From an uncultured Fluviicola sp. (GTDB taxonomy: Bacteria; Bacteroidota; Bacteroidia; Flavobacteriales_D; Crocinitomicaceae), in NCBI GenBank assembly GCA_913009205.1, contig CAJVYC010000003.1, forward strand, positions 124,001 to 188,000: a stretch of 64,000 nt of DNA, in the 5' to 3' direction. Position 1 is the first letter of the stretch. Each line of letters begins with the position of its first letter. This document shows, one piece after another, positions 43,874 through 52,590 of the stretch. Below the pieces are notes generated by a model. That model saw only the letters and a program-made list of their open reading frames with translations. It made no database searches and had not been told where the DNA came from. Position numbers and translations under genes: made by a program.

Positions 43874-45676
43874 TTATTCCATTTCAACTCCCTGAGATTT
43901 CAAGATCTTTCCTACATAAAAAGCGAAGAAGGCCAAGTAAGCAAAGCAAGCGGCTCCAACAACAAACGATTGTTGAATCCCAATCACTTCAGAAAGGTTT
44001 CCTTGCAATGGCGGAATAATTGCGCCGCCCAAAATCATCATGACGAGGAATGCAGAACCTTGGGATTGAAACTTGCCCAATCCAGCTATTGAAAGGGAGA
44101 AGATGCACGGCCACATGATTGAAAGGAAAAGTCCACCACTTAAGAAAGCATATATTGCAGTATATCCTGAGGTCAACAAACCAATTGTCATTGCCACGAT
44201 TCCAAGCAGACCAAAAACTCCAAGTGTAAGAGCAGGTTTATCGTTAGTAAGGTAGAAGGCAACAATTTGAATAAGCACACAGATGATGTACCAATACAAA
44301 GGTTGAACATCATAACCTGAAGCGGCTGCCAATCCAAGTACAACGCCAAATGCAACTAATGGGACAATGAATCGAAGTATTTGTTTTGTCTGTTTTTTCA
44401 TTTCGAAAGCATTGATCGCTCCAGCCCAACGACCGATCATTAAACTACCCCAGAACATGGCAACATAAGGAGCAATTTCCGAAGCTCCCAGCCCACCGAA
44501 TGATTCTTGGTTTAAAAGTTCGCCAAGGTTACTACCAATAGCAACTTCAACACCTACGTAGACAAATATGGCGAGCATACCTAAAGTAAGTTGAGGGTAT
44601 TGCATTGCTCCCCATCCGTCTTTTTGAGAAGCACCTTTTTTGTGTGCAAATAGAAGTCCAAATAGAATAACCAAAAGCCCTGCGGTTAACCAAGCCATTC
44701 GTCCTTGTTTAAGAGGCTTAGCCAGTATCTCGACTTCGGTGTTATTTAGAGCCATCAATTCATATTCGTCAGGGAAAACAAGTTTTAAATCAGCTTCTCG
44801 TTCGCTTGACTCTTCCTTGGATATCGCATTTGGTAGCGCGTCATACTCCACATTAATTACTTCTGAAATGTCTGAATTGTGTTTTTCATAAACCTCAATT
44901 GTTTTTTGATTATCACTCAAATAACTACTAAAAACGGGTGCGAAACATGCGATTAAAAGTCCTGTAATGACAAGCAATGTGACAACTGCTTTTTTTGCCT
45001 TTTCTGGTTCCTCCGCATTAATCCCAGCAGGAAGTTTTTTCGAGAACCCAAACAAAGCAGCGATTGCTAAAAACAACACACCAACGCAAGCATAAAGAAT
45101 ATTTACCTTATAAAGATCCAAAGACTTAATCATACTATCGTCAAGAGATGCAGCGGATCCAAAAAGAACCAATGATACGATCAGTGGACCGATTGTCGTT
45201 CCCAAACTGTTGATTCCCCCACCCAAGCTGATACGGTTACTTCCAGTGCTTTCGTCACCCAAAGAAATCATAAATGGATTGGCCGATGTTTGTTGCAATG
45301 AAAAGCCTAACGCGACAATAAACAACCCAAATAGCATTCCAGCGAACACGTTCATGTAAAGTGAAATTATCATTGCTCCTGAACCAACGGCGGAGAAAAT
45401 AAGACCATAAACGATACTTTTCTTATATCCCCAGGAACCAACAATATCTTTTCCAGTGGACGACCCAACAATGAATAGAGCTAGTGCGCCGAGGTAATAC
45501 GCCCCGTAAAATGCAAAATCAACCAATTGACTTTGAAATTGATCCAAATCGAAGTAAGATTTACAAAAAGGAATGAAGACACTATTCCCCGCAGCAATAA
45601 AGCCCCAGAAAAAGAACACTGTTGTCAACGTTGATAAGGCACTGTAATTGGTTTTTTGAACCGTTGAATCACTCAT
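43874..45676 (-). CDS. Sugar MFS transporter, FucP/glucose-galactose type
   Basis: A 600-residue major facilitator permease for proton-coupled sugar uptake. It opens with [22 protein letters not shown], like the FucP family WGF signature, and has [27 protein letters not shown] near 113-140. About twelve helices are seen. An insertion of roughly 80 residues (about 250-335, rich in Glu and Lys, after helix 7) explains why it is longer than E. coli FucP (438). Such long forms are common in Bacteroidota. The substrate could be fucose, glucose, galactose or an amino sugar; no catabolic gene is adjacent. Confidence 0.88.
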   Translation of the reverse strand: MSDSTVQKTNYSALSTLTTVFFFWGFIAAGNSVFIPFCKSYFDLDQFQSQLVDFAFYGAYYLGALALFIVGSSTGKDIVGSWGYKKSIVYGLIFSAVGSGAMIISLYMNVFAGMLFGLFIVALGFSLQQTSANPFMISLGDESTGSNRISLGGGINSLGTTIGPLIVSLVLFGSAASLDDSMIKSLDLYKVNILYACVGVLFLAIAALFGFSKKLPAGINAEEPEKAKKAVVTLLVITGLLIACFAPVFSSYLSDNQKTIEVYEKHNSDISEVINVEYDALPNAISKEESSEREADLKLVFPDEYELMALNNTEVEILAKPLKQGRMAWLTAGLLVILFGLLFAHKKGASQKDGWGAMQYPQLTLGMLAIFVYVGVEVAIGSNLGELLNQESFGGLGASEIAPYVAMFWGSLMIGRWAGAINAFEMKKQTKQILRFIVPLVAFGVVLGLAAASGYDVQPLYWYIICVLIQIVAFYLTNDKPALTLGVFGLLGIVAMTIGLLTSGYTAIYAFLSGGLFLSIMWPCIFSLSIAGLGKFQSQGSAFLVMMILGGAIIPPLQGNLSEVIGIQQSFVVGAACFAYLAFFAFYVGKILKSQGVEME

Positions 45677-45914
45677 AATAGTTATTTTGATCGAGCAAAA
45701 TACGGAGAAATAAAATGGAAATTGTGTTTGATAAAATTATTCTTTACTGAAATAATGTTAACAACCCTGAACGTTTTTTAGACCGCTTCGCTTTTAGATA
45801 TTAGAATTTAAATGTGCCTTCTAAAATCTAATTGCGTCTTTGCGATTAAAACAAAATCTAGCACAACAAGATTCCGTCAAACTATGGCCGATTCATATTT
45901 ATGTGAATCTAGCG

Positions 45915-45941
45915 CCTAAAACCCTAAAACCCTAAAACCCT
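45915..45941 (+). repeat. Short tandem repeat (CCCTAAAA)3
   Basis: CCTAAAA, CCCTAAAA, CCCTAAAA, CCCT in a row, 27 bases. The reverse complement is TTTTAGGG, a telomere-type unit in some algae; here it is only three units and most likely a slippage product. Confidence 0.85.
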
Positions 45942-45977
45942 CATACCTAATATCCTCTTGCCGTTAAACAAAAAATA

Positions 45978-45997
45978 CCTCCCTGCTTCCAGGAAGG
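45978..45997 (-). terminator. Orphan terminator-like hairpin
   Basis: Minus-strand CCTTCCTG, loop GAAG, CAGGGAGG (one G-T pair) followed by TATTTTTT. No minus-strand gene lies upstream before 46947 on the opposite strand, so what it would terminate is unclear. Confidence 0.35.
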
Positions 45998-46057
45998 CGT
46001 TTATTGACATTTCTATTAAAACTCAAGTCGAAACTAACTCTATCTAAAACTGTACTT

Positions 46058-46173
46058 ATGAAAAATCTCAACTCAAATAAAAAATTGACCTAAAAAATAA
46101 TGGAAAAGGTATCTATATAAATAAAAGTCAACAAGGTAATGAGATAGTTTCGGATAAAGTTATCGTTGATTAA
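46058..46173 (+). pseudogene. Frameshifted remnant of a T9SS sorting tail
   Basis: An ATG at 46058 reads MKNLNSNKK and then hits TAA. Shifting by one base in the A-run at 46079-46084 gives IDLKNNGKGIYINKSQQ and GNEIVSDKVIVD before TAA at 46171. That is the pattern of the last third of a T9SS type A tail (IDL-x-x-x-x-KGIY-then-x-x-KVIV). No body is left. It is a second tail-only fragment in this window. Confidence 0.55.
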
Positions 46174-46323
46174 CTAAGATAACACCTTGATTTTAAGGAG
46201 GCCGATGTTCTATAAAACAATGGCATTTTTGATAAAAAAATAAAACTAATTTGGATGATTGGGGTACAAGTCTCGTTTATTTAATTACCTTTCTGCCTGA
46301 ATTTAACCGATGAATTTTATACT

Positions 46324-46620
46324 ATGAAAATTAAAAATGTAATTATCGCAACGTTTTCTGTTGCATTGTTAGCCTCTTGTGGAGGAACGGACGTATGTTC
46401 ATGTGCTGAAATGGGGATGGAAATGATGGAAGAGATCGTAGCTGCTGAAGGTGATGCAGCGAAAATAGCAGAAATCAATGAGAGCTACAAGTCAGATCAA
46501 GAAGCTTGTACTGAAGCAGCAGCAGAAAGAGTTAAGGAAATGGAAGCTATGAGCGACGAAGAACGTATGACAGCATTGCAAGAGGATATGGAAGAAGCGG
46601 CAGGGTGTGCTGCTAACTAG
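46324..46620 (+). CDS. Small acidic lipoprotein of unknown function
   Basis: A 98-residue lipoprotein. The signal ends LLASC with Cys19 as the lipidated residue. The mature part is helical and very acidic (runs such as MGMEMMEEIVAAEGDAAK and MSDEERMTALQEDMEEA), with four further cysteines (VCSC, EACTEA, GCAAN) that could form disulfides or bind metal. A weak -7 box (TACCTTTC, 46286-46293) lies upstream and a strong terminator (46649-46684) downstream, so it is a monocistronic gene. No family recognised. Confidence 0.75.
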   Translation: MKIKNVIIATFSVALLASCGGTDVCSCAEMGMEMMEEIVAAEGDAAKIAEINESYKSDQEACTEAAAERVKEMEAMSDEERMTALQEDMEEAAGCAAN

Positions 46621-46648
46621 TGGAAGTTTTAGTCTTCACAAATCTTAT

Positions 46649-46684
46649 AAAAAAATCCCTCTAGATTCCTAGAGGGATTTTTTT
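46649..46684 (+). terminator. Terminator of the acidic lipoprotein gene
   Basis: AAATCCCTCTAG (46653-46664), loop ATTC, CTAGAGGGATTT (46669-46680): a perfect 12-base stem, with flanking A and T runs that extend it and let it act both ways. Confidence 0.9.
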
Positions 46685-46955
46685 ATGCCCTATAAATTAA
46701 GATTGATGTGCAAGGAGTTTGAAGAAATCGAGAAACCGTTAAAAGGTATGAATAGTTTATTTGTAGTCTTCTTAGACTTTGATTTATAAAATGCGACGAT
46801 TTAACTAATGAAACAAACAAAAGCATTAAAATATAAATACAATGTATAGTCAGTAATTCCGCAAATATTTTTACCTCAAAAGCAAAGTAGTTACCTGGGC
46901 AACTGTCGATTTGGCAGACTATTGACTTTGGCCTGGTATTGGTCAAGTGTCAGTC
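46685..46955. other. Spacer before the ABC exporter gene
   Basis: No gene is supported. A 34-codon frame (46685-46789) starts right at the terminator T-run and has no ribosome-binding context, so I leave it out. TGACTTTG at 46923-46930 (one mismatch to TAnnTTTG) may be the -7 box of the exporter gene. Confidence 0.4.
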
Positions 46956-48698
46956 ATGAGCGAAAAGAAAAAAAAAGTGTCTTTTTCATGGGCGTTTAAA
47001 GAATACATCTGGCCACGTAAAGGAATGCTGGGACTAGGATTAATCCTAATTTTATTTCAAAGTGCGGCGGGATTAGTCGCGCCGTATTCCATCCGATTTT
47101 TATTTGATGACATTGTTCCGGGCAAAGATATGGATGGACTTTGGCTTCTTCTAACTGTCGTTGCATCGTCAATTTTGATTCGTTCGCTTACCTCATTTAG
47201 CCTTGCGCGGTTGCTTAGTGTTCAAGCGCAACACATGATTTCACAAATGAGAGTTCAAGTTCAAACCAAGTTGTTGAAACTGCCAATTGGTTTTTTTGAT
47301 AACCATAAATCGGGGGCATTGGTCTCACGTGTTATGACAGACGTTGAAGGCGTTCGAAACCTTGTGGGAACTGGTTTTGTACAGTTGATTGGAGGAACAA
47401 TCACCTCAATAGCTTCTGTATACCTTTTGATCCAAATTAGCCCAATCATGACCGTGTCAGTATTGGTTCCAATACTCTTATTTGCAGTTGTAATGTTGAA
47501 GGCTTTTGGTTACGTGAGGCCTATATTTAGAGACCGTGGAAAAATCAATGCTGAGGTTCAAGGGAGCTTGACTGAAACATTAGGCGGTGTAAGAGTGATA
47601 AAGGCGTTTAATGCAGAAGAGCAAGAGAGCAATAATTTCGCGAAAGGAGTCGATCGACTGTATCAAAATGTGAAGAAAAGCTTAACCGCGACAGCAATTA
47701 TAAGCAGTTCATCTATATTTTTAATTGGGCTTGCTTCAACCGCCATTATGGGAATTGGAGGCTATTTCATGATGGAAGGTTCTATGTCAGAAGGTGAATT
47801 TTTGTCATTTACATTATTGCTCGGATTTATGCTTGCGCCTATTGTTCAGATGGGAAACATAGGAAGTCAATTGACAGAAGCAATGGCTGGCTTGGATCGT
47901 ACTCAAGAATTGTTAGATATGAAGGAAGAAGATGACCCTGAAGTTCGAACGGAATTCTTGACAGATATTAAGGGAGATATTGTGTTCAATGATGTTTCGT
48001 TTAGCTACGAAGAAAGCAAAGAGGTATTGCACAACATTTCATTTGAAGCGAAACCGGGAAGTGTCACTGCTTTGGTTGGCACGTCAGGATCTGGGAAATC
48101 TACTATTGCAGGTCTTGTAGCAACATTTTTAAATCCTGAATCCGGAAAAATTACGATTGATTCAATTGATTTGGCTAAAGTAAACCTGAGTAGCTTCAGA
48201 CAGAATCTTGCCGTAGTACTTCAAGATGATTTCCTTTTCGAGGGTACAATTCGAGAGAACGTTATTTTTCCTAGGCCTGAAGCAACAGAGACGCAAGTTC
48301 AAGAAGCAATAGAAGGAGCTTACGTGAGTGAATTCACAGATCGTTTTGAGGATGGATTGGATACTGTTATCGGCGAAAGGGGGGTGAAATTATCAGGGGG
48401 TCAACGCCAGAGAATTTCAATTGCACGTGCAATTCTAGCGGATCCAAAAATCATTATTCTTGATGAAGCAACATCCAATTTGGATACGGAAAGTGAGTCG
48501 TTTATTCAGAAAAGTTTGAACTTGTTAATGAAAGATAGAACAACCTTCGTTATTGCCCACAGGCTTAGTACAATTCGTCAAGCAGATCAAATTTTGGTTA
48601 TTGAAGAAGGAAAAATTGCTGAGTCTGGAACACACGATGAATTGCTGGCTTCGGAAGGACGGTACCATGAGTTGCATACGTATCAGAGTAGGATTTGA
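46956..48698 (+). CDS. ABC exporter half-transporter (MsbA/lipid or drug type)
   Basis: A 580-residue fused permease-ATPase. Six helices lie in residues about 15-315 and the nucleotide-binding domain in about 335-575, with Walker A GTSGSGKST, Q-loop VVLQDDFLFEGTI, signature LSGGQRQR, Walker B IIILDEATS and the switch His in VIAHRLST. It would act as a homodimer. The pattern is that of MsbA-like exporters, but lipid, drug or peptide substrates cannot be told apart. The ATG at 46956 is preferred to a GTG nine bases earlier. Confidence 0.92.
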   Translation: MSEKKKKVSFSWAFKEYIWPRKGMLGLGLILILFQSAAGLVAPYSIRFLFDDIVPGKDMDGLWLLLTVVASSILIRSLTSFSLARLLSVQAQHMISQMRVQVQTKLLKLPIGFFDNHKSGALVSRVMTDVEGVRNLVGTGFVQLIGGTITSIASVYLLIQISPIMTVSVLVPILLFAVVMLKAFGYVRPIFRDRGKINAEVQGSLTETLGGVRVIKAFNAEEQESNNFAKGVDRLYQNVKKSLTATAIISSSSIFLIGLASTAIMGIGGYFMMEGSMSEGEFLSFTLLLGFMLAPIVQMGNIGSQLTEAMAGLDRTQELLDMKEEDDPEVRTEFLTDIKGDIVFNDVSFSYEESKEVLHNISFEAKPGSVTALVGTSGSGKSTIAGLVATFLNPESGKITIDSIDLAKVNLSSFRQNLAVVLQDDFLFEGTIRENVIFPRPEATETQVQEAIEGAYVSEFTDRFEDGLDTVIGERGVKLSGGQRQRISIARAILADPKIIILDEATSNLDTESESFIQKSLNLLMKDRTTFVIAHRLSTIRQADQILVIEEGKIAESGTHDELLASEGRYHELHTYQSRI

Positions 48699-48708
48699 GT
48701 TAGAGAAA

Positions 48709-49003
48709 ATGAGAATACTAAGAAAGACACACGCTATTAAGGAAGATAATTCAACTTTTACGCATCGGGAAACATACGATGGCAATGGTAATGTGATTTA
48801 TTCAGCGGATTACAGAATTGACCCCATTGTGGAAAATCGATTTGAATTTAATTCGAAGAATCAATTAGACAACTTGGTGAAATTCGAATGTCGACGGGAG
48901 CTCTTTTGTTTTTCATAATCGGAAATTTGACGATGAAAACCGAATAATCGAAGAAGTTGGATTTTCAAATGCCTTTTTCATGGGTATAACTGGTATACAA
49001 TAG
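48709..49003 (+). pseudogene. Frameshifted remnant with YD-like repeat
   Basis: ATG at 48709 opens MRILRKTHAIKEDNSTFTHR, then ETYDGNGNVIYSADYRI and RFEFNSKNQLDNLVKFEC. Near 48888-48893 the frame breaks; one base further on it continues DGSSFVFHNRKFDDENR and IIEEVGFSNAFFMGITGIQ to TAG at 49001-49003. The joined text has the short-strand YDGNGN / FNSKNQ / FDDENR rhythm of YD-repeat proteins, like the lipoprotein at 16331. Probably a decayed or sequencing-broken gene; it begins 11 bases after the exporter. Confidence 0.55.
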
Positions 49004-49074
49004 AGTCACGATCTTTTTCATCTTATCCATGAATACGAAGAATATGAATAGTAATGACAAATTGCTTGGTTACT

Positions 49075-49656
49075 TTATCGAATCTCTTCTTCTGAAAGTT
49101 CCAAAACACCGCCTTTTTCAAGATCATTTAAATGAACTTCGGCAATACGAACGCGAACCAACCGTAGGGTAGGAAACCCAACGGCAGCAGTCATTTTCCG
49201 AACTTGTCTGAACTTACCCTCTGTTAAAGTTACAGATGCCCAACTCGTTGGTCCATGACGATCATCTCTAATTTTACGCCCCCTTTCTGGGAAGTTCGGG
49301 ACTTTATTTATGAGTTTCGATTTGCAAGGCTTGGTTAGGTAGGGTTCTTTATCTACGCTAATAGTAACACCCGTTCTTAATTGTTCTACAGCGTCTTCAG
49401 TGATGATACCGTCTAGTTGAACGAAATATTCTTTTTCAATTTTTTTACTCCTGATGTGATGGCTCATTTTCCCGTCAGTTGTCAACATTAAAAGCCCTTC
49501 TGAATCTTCATCCAACCGACCAATTGACATCGTTCCTTCCGGAAAGTCATGCAATTGACCAAGAAGGCCTTTTTTGGCTTTGCGTTTACCATTGTAGATA
49601 AATTGAGAAAGGAAACCGTGCGGTTTGTATACAATAAAATGACGGTGATTTGACAT
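49075..49656 (-). CDS. 23S rRNA pseudouridine synthase, RluE-like
   Basis: A 193-residue member of the RsuA/RluE pseudouridine synthase family, which isomerises one uridine in ribosomal RNA. The catalytic Asp lies in IGRLDEDSEGLLMLT (about 42-56), followed by KKIEKEYFVQLDG and the late FPTLRLVRVRIA. There is no N-terminal S4 RNA-binding domain, which matches RluE rather than RsuA or RluB. The exact target base is inferred. Thirty-five bases separate it from dxs upstream on the same strand, so they may be transcribed together. Confidence 0.88.
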   Translation of the reverse strand: MSNHRHFIVYKPHGFLSQFIYNGKRKAKKGLLGQLHDFPEGTMSIGRLDEDSEGLLMLTTDGKMSHHIRSKKIEKEYFVQLDGIITEDAVEQLRTGVTISVDKEPYLTKPCKSKLINKVPNFPERGRKIRDDRHGPTSWASVTLTEGKFRQVRKMTAAVGFPTLRLVRVRIAEVHLNDLEKGGVLELSEEEIR

Positions 49657-49691
49657 TGATTAATAGTGCATCGAACGCAGTCGAGAGGCAA

Positions 49692-51644
49692 TTATAAGTT
49701 AACAGCATGACTACTCTCAACCGAGGCTATATTGAGCATCTCTTTAATTGCTTTCACGATTGCATTCTTATCAAAACCACATTCTTCCCACAATTCTTGT
49801 TGAGTACCGTGTTGGATATACGCGTCTGGAATTCCCAACCGAACAACTTCAGCCGTATATTTTTGATCTGCCATAAACTCAATAACTGCAGAACCAAACC
49901 CGCCCATCAAACAACCGTCTTCGACTGTAATAACTTTGTTGAATTTTGTGAATACTTCGTGCAACATTGTTTCATCAATTGGCTTCACGAAACGCATATC
50001 ATAATGCGCAACAGATGCGCCGGAATCTTTTAAATCTTTAATCGCTTCTTGAGCAAAGTTCCCAGGATGTCCAATTGTTAAAACCGCGATGTCATTTCCA
50101 GAATTGATCTTACGACCCGTTCCGACTTTAATTTCTTTCATGGTTGTCTTCCATTCCGTCATCACGCCTTTTCCGCGAGGGTAACGAATAGAAAATGGAC
50201 CCATGCCTTTTAGCTGAGCCGTAAACATTAAGTTTCTTAGCTCTGCTTCGTCCATCGGTGCACTCACAACCATGTTTGGAATACATCTCATGTAGGATAA
50301 ATCATACGCGCCATGATGCGTTGCACCATCAGCACCTACCAATCCACCTCGATCCAAACAGAAAACAACGTTTAGGTTTTGAATGGCAACATCGTGCAAG
50401 ACTTGATCAAACGCCCGTTGCATGAATGTAGAATAAATGTTACAAAATGGAATCATGCCTTGCGTTGCCAATCCAGCTGAAAAGGTAACGGCATGTTGTT
50501 CTGCAATTCCCACATCGAAAGAACGATCCGGCATTGCTTCCATCATAAGGTTCAATGAACAACCTGATGGCATTGCGGGCGTGACACCCATAATGTTTTT
50601 ATTCTTCTCAGCCAATTCTACAATTGTATGTCCGAAAACTTCTTGATATTTTGGTGGCTGAGGAGATTTAGGAACCACCTTAACAATTTCACCAGTGTCT
50701 TTGTTAAAAACGCCTGGAGCATGCCACTGAGTTGGGTTTCCTTCTTCTGAATATTTGTAACCGGCTCCTTTCCGAGTAATACAATGCAAAATCTTTGGAC
50801 CAGGAATGTCTTTTAAATCCTGCATTACTTTTGCCATTCCAATTACATCATGACCATCAATTGGGCCAAAGTATCTGAAATTAAGCGATTCGAACATATT
50901 ACTCTGTTTCAACAAAGAACCTTTAAGAGCAGTCGATATTTTTGAAGCTACGGATTGAGCATCGGGTCCAAACTTGGATACTTTACCCAATAATTTCCAA
51001 ACATCATCTTTCACTTTATTGTACGTGTGCGAAGTTGTGATATCCGTTAAGTATTCCCTTAACGCACCCACATTTGGATCAATCGACATACAGTTGTCGT
51101 TTAGAACAACCAATAAATTTGCGTCTTTTTCAAATCCAGCGTGGTTCATTCCTTCAAAGGCCAATCCAGCTGTCATTGCGCCATCACCAATTACTGCAAT
51201 GTGCTGTCGGCTTTTAAGACCTTTGTAATTGCTGGCAACTGCCATTCCCAGTGCTGCAGAAATCGACGTTGAAGAATGGCCTACACCAAATGTGTCGAAT
51301 TCACTTTCGGATCGTTTTGGGAATCCTGACATCCCGCCTTTCAATCTGTTTGTTGGAAAAATATCTTTTCTGCCTGTTAGGATTTTGTGCCCATAAGCCT
51401 GATGACCAACATCCCAAACAAGTTGATCATTTGGTGTATCGAAAATGTAATGAAGAGCAACAGTCATTTCTACAACGCCCAAACTTGCACCAAAGTGGCT
51501 ATTACCAATTTCCGAAATTACATCAACAATATATTGACGTAAATCTTCCGATACTCCTGGTAAGTCATCAATGGTAAACTTCTCCCTTAAATCTTCGGGA
51601 AAGTTAATCTGAGATAAAAATGGCCCTGTTGAATACTTAGTCAT
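49692..51644 (-). CDS. dxs: 1-deoxy-D-xylulose-5-phosphate synthase
   Basis: DXS condenses pyruvate and glyceraldehyde-3-phosphate with thiamine diphosphate, the first step of the MEP isoprenoid pathway. The 650-residue protein has VWDVGHQAYGHKILTGRKD near 75-95, the cofactor motif GDGAMTAGLAFEGMNHAG to LNDN (about 153-182), FRYFGPIDGHD, the acidic GIAEQHAVTFSAGLATQG near 380-397 and RYPRGKG. All key parts are present. It supplies precursors for menaquinone and carotenoids, and is followed by the pseudouridine synthase gene. Confidence 0.97.
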   Translation of the reverse strand: MTKYSTGPFLSQINFPEDLREKFTIDDLPGVSEDLRQYIVDVISEIGNSHFGASLGVVEMTVALHYIFDTPNDQLVWDVGHQAYGHKILTGRKDIFPTNRLKGGMSGFPKRSESEFDTFGVGHSSTSISAALGMAVASNYKGLKSRQHIAVIGDGAMTAGLAFEGMNHAGFEKDANLLVVLNDNCMSIDPNVGALREYLTDITTSHTYNKVKDDVWKLLGKVSKFGPDAQSVASKISTALKGSLLKQSNMFESLNFRYFGPIDGHDVIGMAKVMQDLKDIPGPKILHCITRKGAGYKYSEEGNPTQWHAPGVFNKDTGEIVKVVPKSPQPPKYQEVFGHTIVELAEKNKNIMGVTPAMPSGCSLNLMMEAMPDRSFDVGIAEQHAVTFSAGLATQGMIPFCNIYSTFMQRAFDQVLHDVAIQNLNVVFCLDRGGLVGADGATHHGAYDLSYMRCIPNMVVSAPMDEAELRNLMFTAQLKGMGPFSIRYPRGKGVMTEWKTTMKEIKVGTGRKINSGNDIAVLTIGHPGNFAQEAIKDLKDSGASVAHYDMRFVKPIDETMLHEVFTKFNKVITVEDGCLMGGFGSAVIEFMADQKYTAEVVRLGIPDAYIQHGTQQELWEECGFDKNAIVKAIKEMLNIASVESSHAVNL

Positions 51645-51764
51645 AAACGTTAAACAAAATTAATTCAATCTGTTGAATAAACCAAATTAGCTCTTAATTA
51701 TTGTACAAAAATAAGAAATTAACGAACTTTAAGACGGTTTTATAGGAGTCTTATTAATAACCAA

Positions 51765-51956
51765 TTGGAGATTAAACCAATTCATGATAGGCTCGAACGC
51801 TTCTGCAAAGCCAGAGTTTATGGAAATTATGAGTTTCGTGATTTGATGAGCGCCTTCGAGTCACTTAAAACAAGTGGAAAAGATGAGCACAAGGGCTTAT
51901 TAAGTGCGCATCTGAATGGTGGATTTAGAGTTGTGACTACCTATTTCAAGAATTGA
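51765..51956 (+). CDS. Small uncertain ORF divergent from dxs
   Basis: A 63-residue frame from a TTG at 51765 (no ATG is available) to TGA at 51954-51956. Its composition is protein-like (with ERFCKARVYGNYEFRDLM and LLSAHLNGGFRVVTTYFKN), and the frame stays open about 15 codons further upstream. No promoter, ribosome-binding site or family is visible. It could be a gene remnant. Confidence 0.3.
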   Translation: MEIKPIHDRLERFCKARVYGNYEFRDLMSAFESLKTSGKDEHKGLLSAHLNGGFRVVTTYFKN

Positions 51957-51970
51957 GTTTGATAGTGCAT

Positions 51971-52387
51971 TCAGAATATTGCACTCACAAGAATTATGAC
52001 CCCAGCTGTGAGAGCTGCGACAACTCCAATACTTAAAAGTCTGCCTACAACTAAACGACCTGCTGCATTAATTTTCCGTTCATTATTAGTGTTGGAATCA
52101 CCACCACTTTGCATAGTAGATGATAGATTGGGAGAGGTGAAATCCACAGCAACTGAATTTTCTTTGTCTCCAACGGTATACTTATTGAGCATTGACTTTC
52201 GAGCACTAGTTGTCATAACTTTACCTTTCGCGTTTAAATAATTATACCTGATTGCGGTTTTTGACTCTTTAAAAATAACTCCGGCCCGAATAAACCCAGT
52301 TTTATAGTAAATTGTATCTGTGTATTCTGATTGACTAAATGATGCTGTTGATCCAATTAAAAAGAATAAGGCGATTAATAATTTCAT
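51971..52387 (-). CDS. Secreted or membrane-anchored small protein of unknown function
   Basis: A 138-residue protein with a signal peptide (ending TASFSQ), a beta-rich middle (about 20-80, with DTIYYKTGFIRAGVIF and AIRYNYLNAKGK), a polar Asn/Ser linker and a C-terminal hydrophobic helix (LLSIGVVAALTAGVIILVSAIF), which would anchor it in the inner membrane. The N-terminal strands recall the start of the neighbouring gene at 52591. A perfect inverted repeat (TTGTATT-N5-AATACAA, 52394-52412) lies seven bases before the start. No family recognised. Confidence 0.65.
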   Translation of the reverse strand: MKLLIALFFLIGSTASFSQSEYTDTIYYKTGFIRAGVIFKESKTAIRYNYLNAKGKVMTTSARKSMLNKYTVGDKENSVAVDFTSPNLSSTMQSGGDSNTNNERKINAAGRLVVGRLLSIGVVAALTAGVIILVSAIF

Positions 52388-52590
52388 AGTACTTTGTATT
52401 ATTACAATACAACAATAATACGGTGGATTTCTAACAAACCATTACTTATTTCTGAAAATGAAATTAACCGAGTTGTGAAATTCGCAATTTGGCTGTTGCC
52501 TATTGTATTGAAAGGCCTTGCTTATTAAGGTGTAAAAAGGATCGATTTTCTATGTATGATTCAAATTCTACAGAAGAATCCTGACTCTAA

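Larger units (their letters stand above)
45677..46057. other. Gene-free spacer with short telomere-like repeat and orphan hairpin
   Basis: Nothing intact is seen. It contains three near-perfect copies of CCCTAAAA (45915-45941) and a terminator-like stem on the minus strand (CCTTCCTG/CAGGGAGG, 45997-45978, followed by TATTTTTTG), with no minus-strand gene above it. Confidence 0.5.

Noticed and set aside
45915-45941. Tandem CCCTAAAA units as a CRISPR or telomere element
   Set aside because: Only three 8-base units with no spacers; neither a CRISPR array nor a chromosome end is supported.
46685-46789. 34-codon ORF right after the lipoprotein terminator
   Set aside because: Its ATG is part of the terminator T-run and there is no promoter between; too short to support.
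52395-52529. 44-codon TTG-started frame with a hydrophobic end upstream of the minus-strand gene at 51971
   Set aside because: It begins inside the inverted repeat 52394-52412, has no ATG and no promoter, and is opposite to both neighbours.
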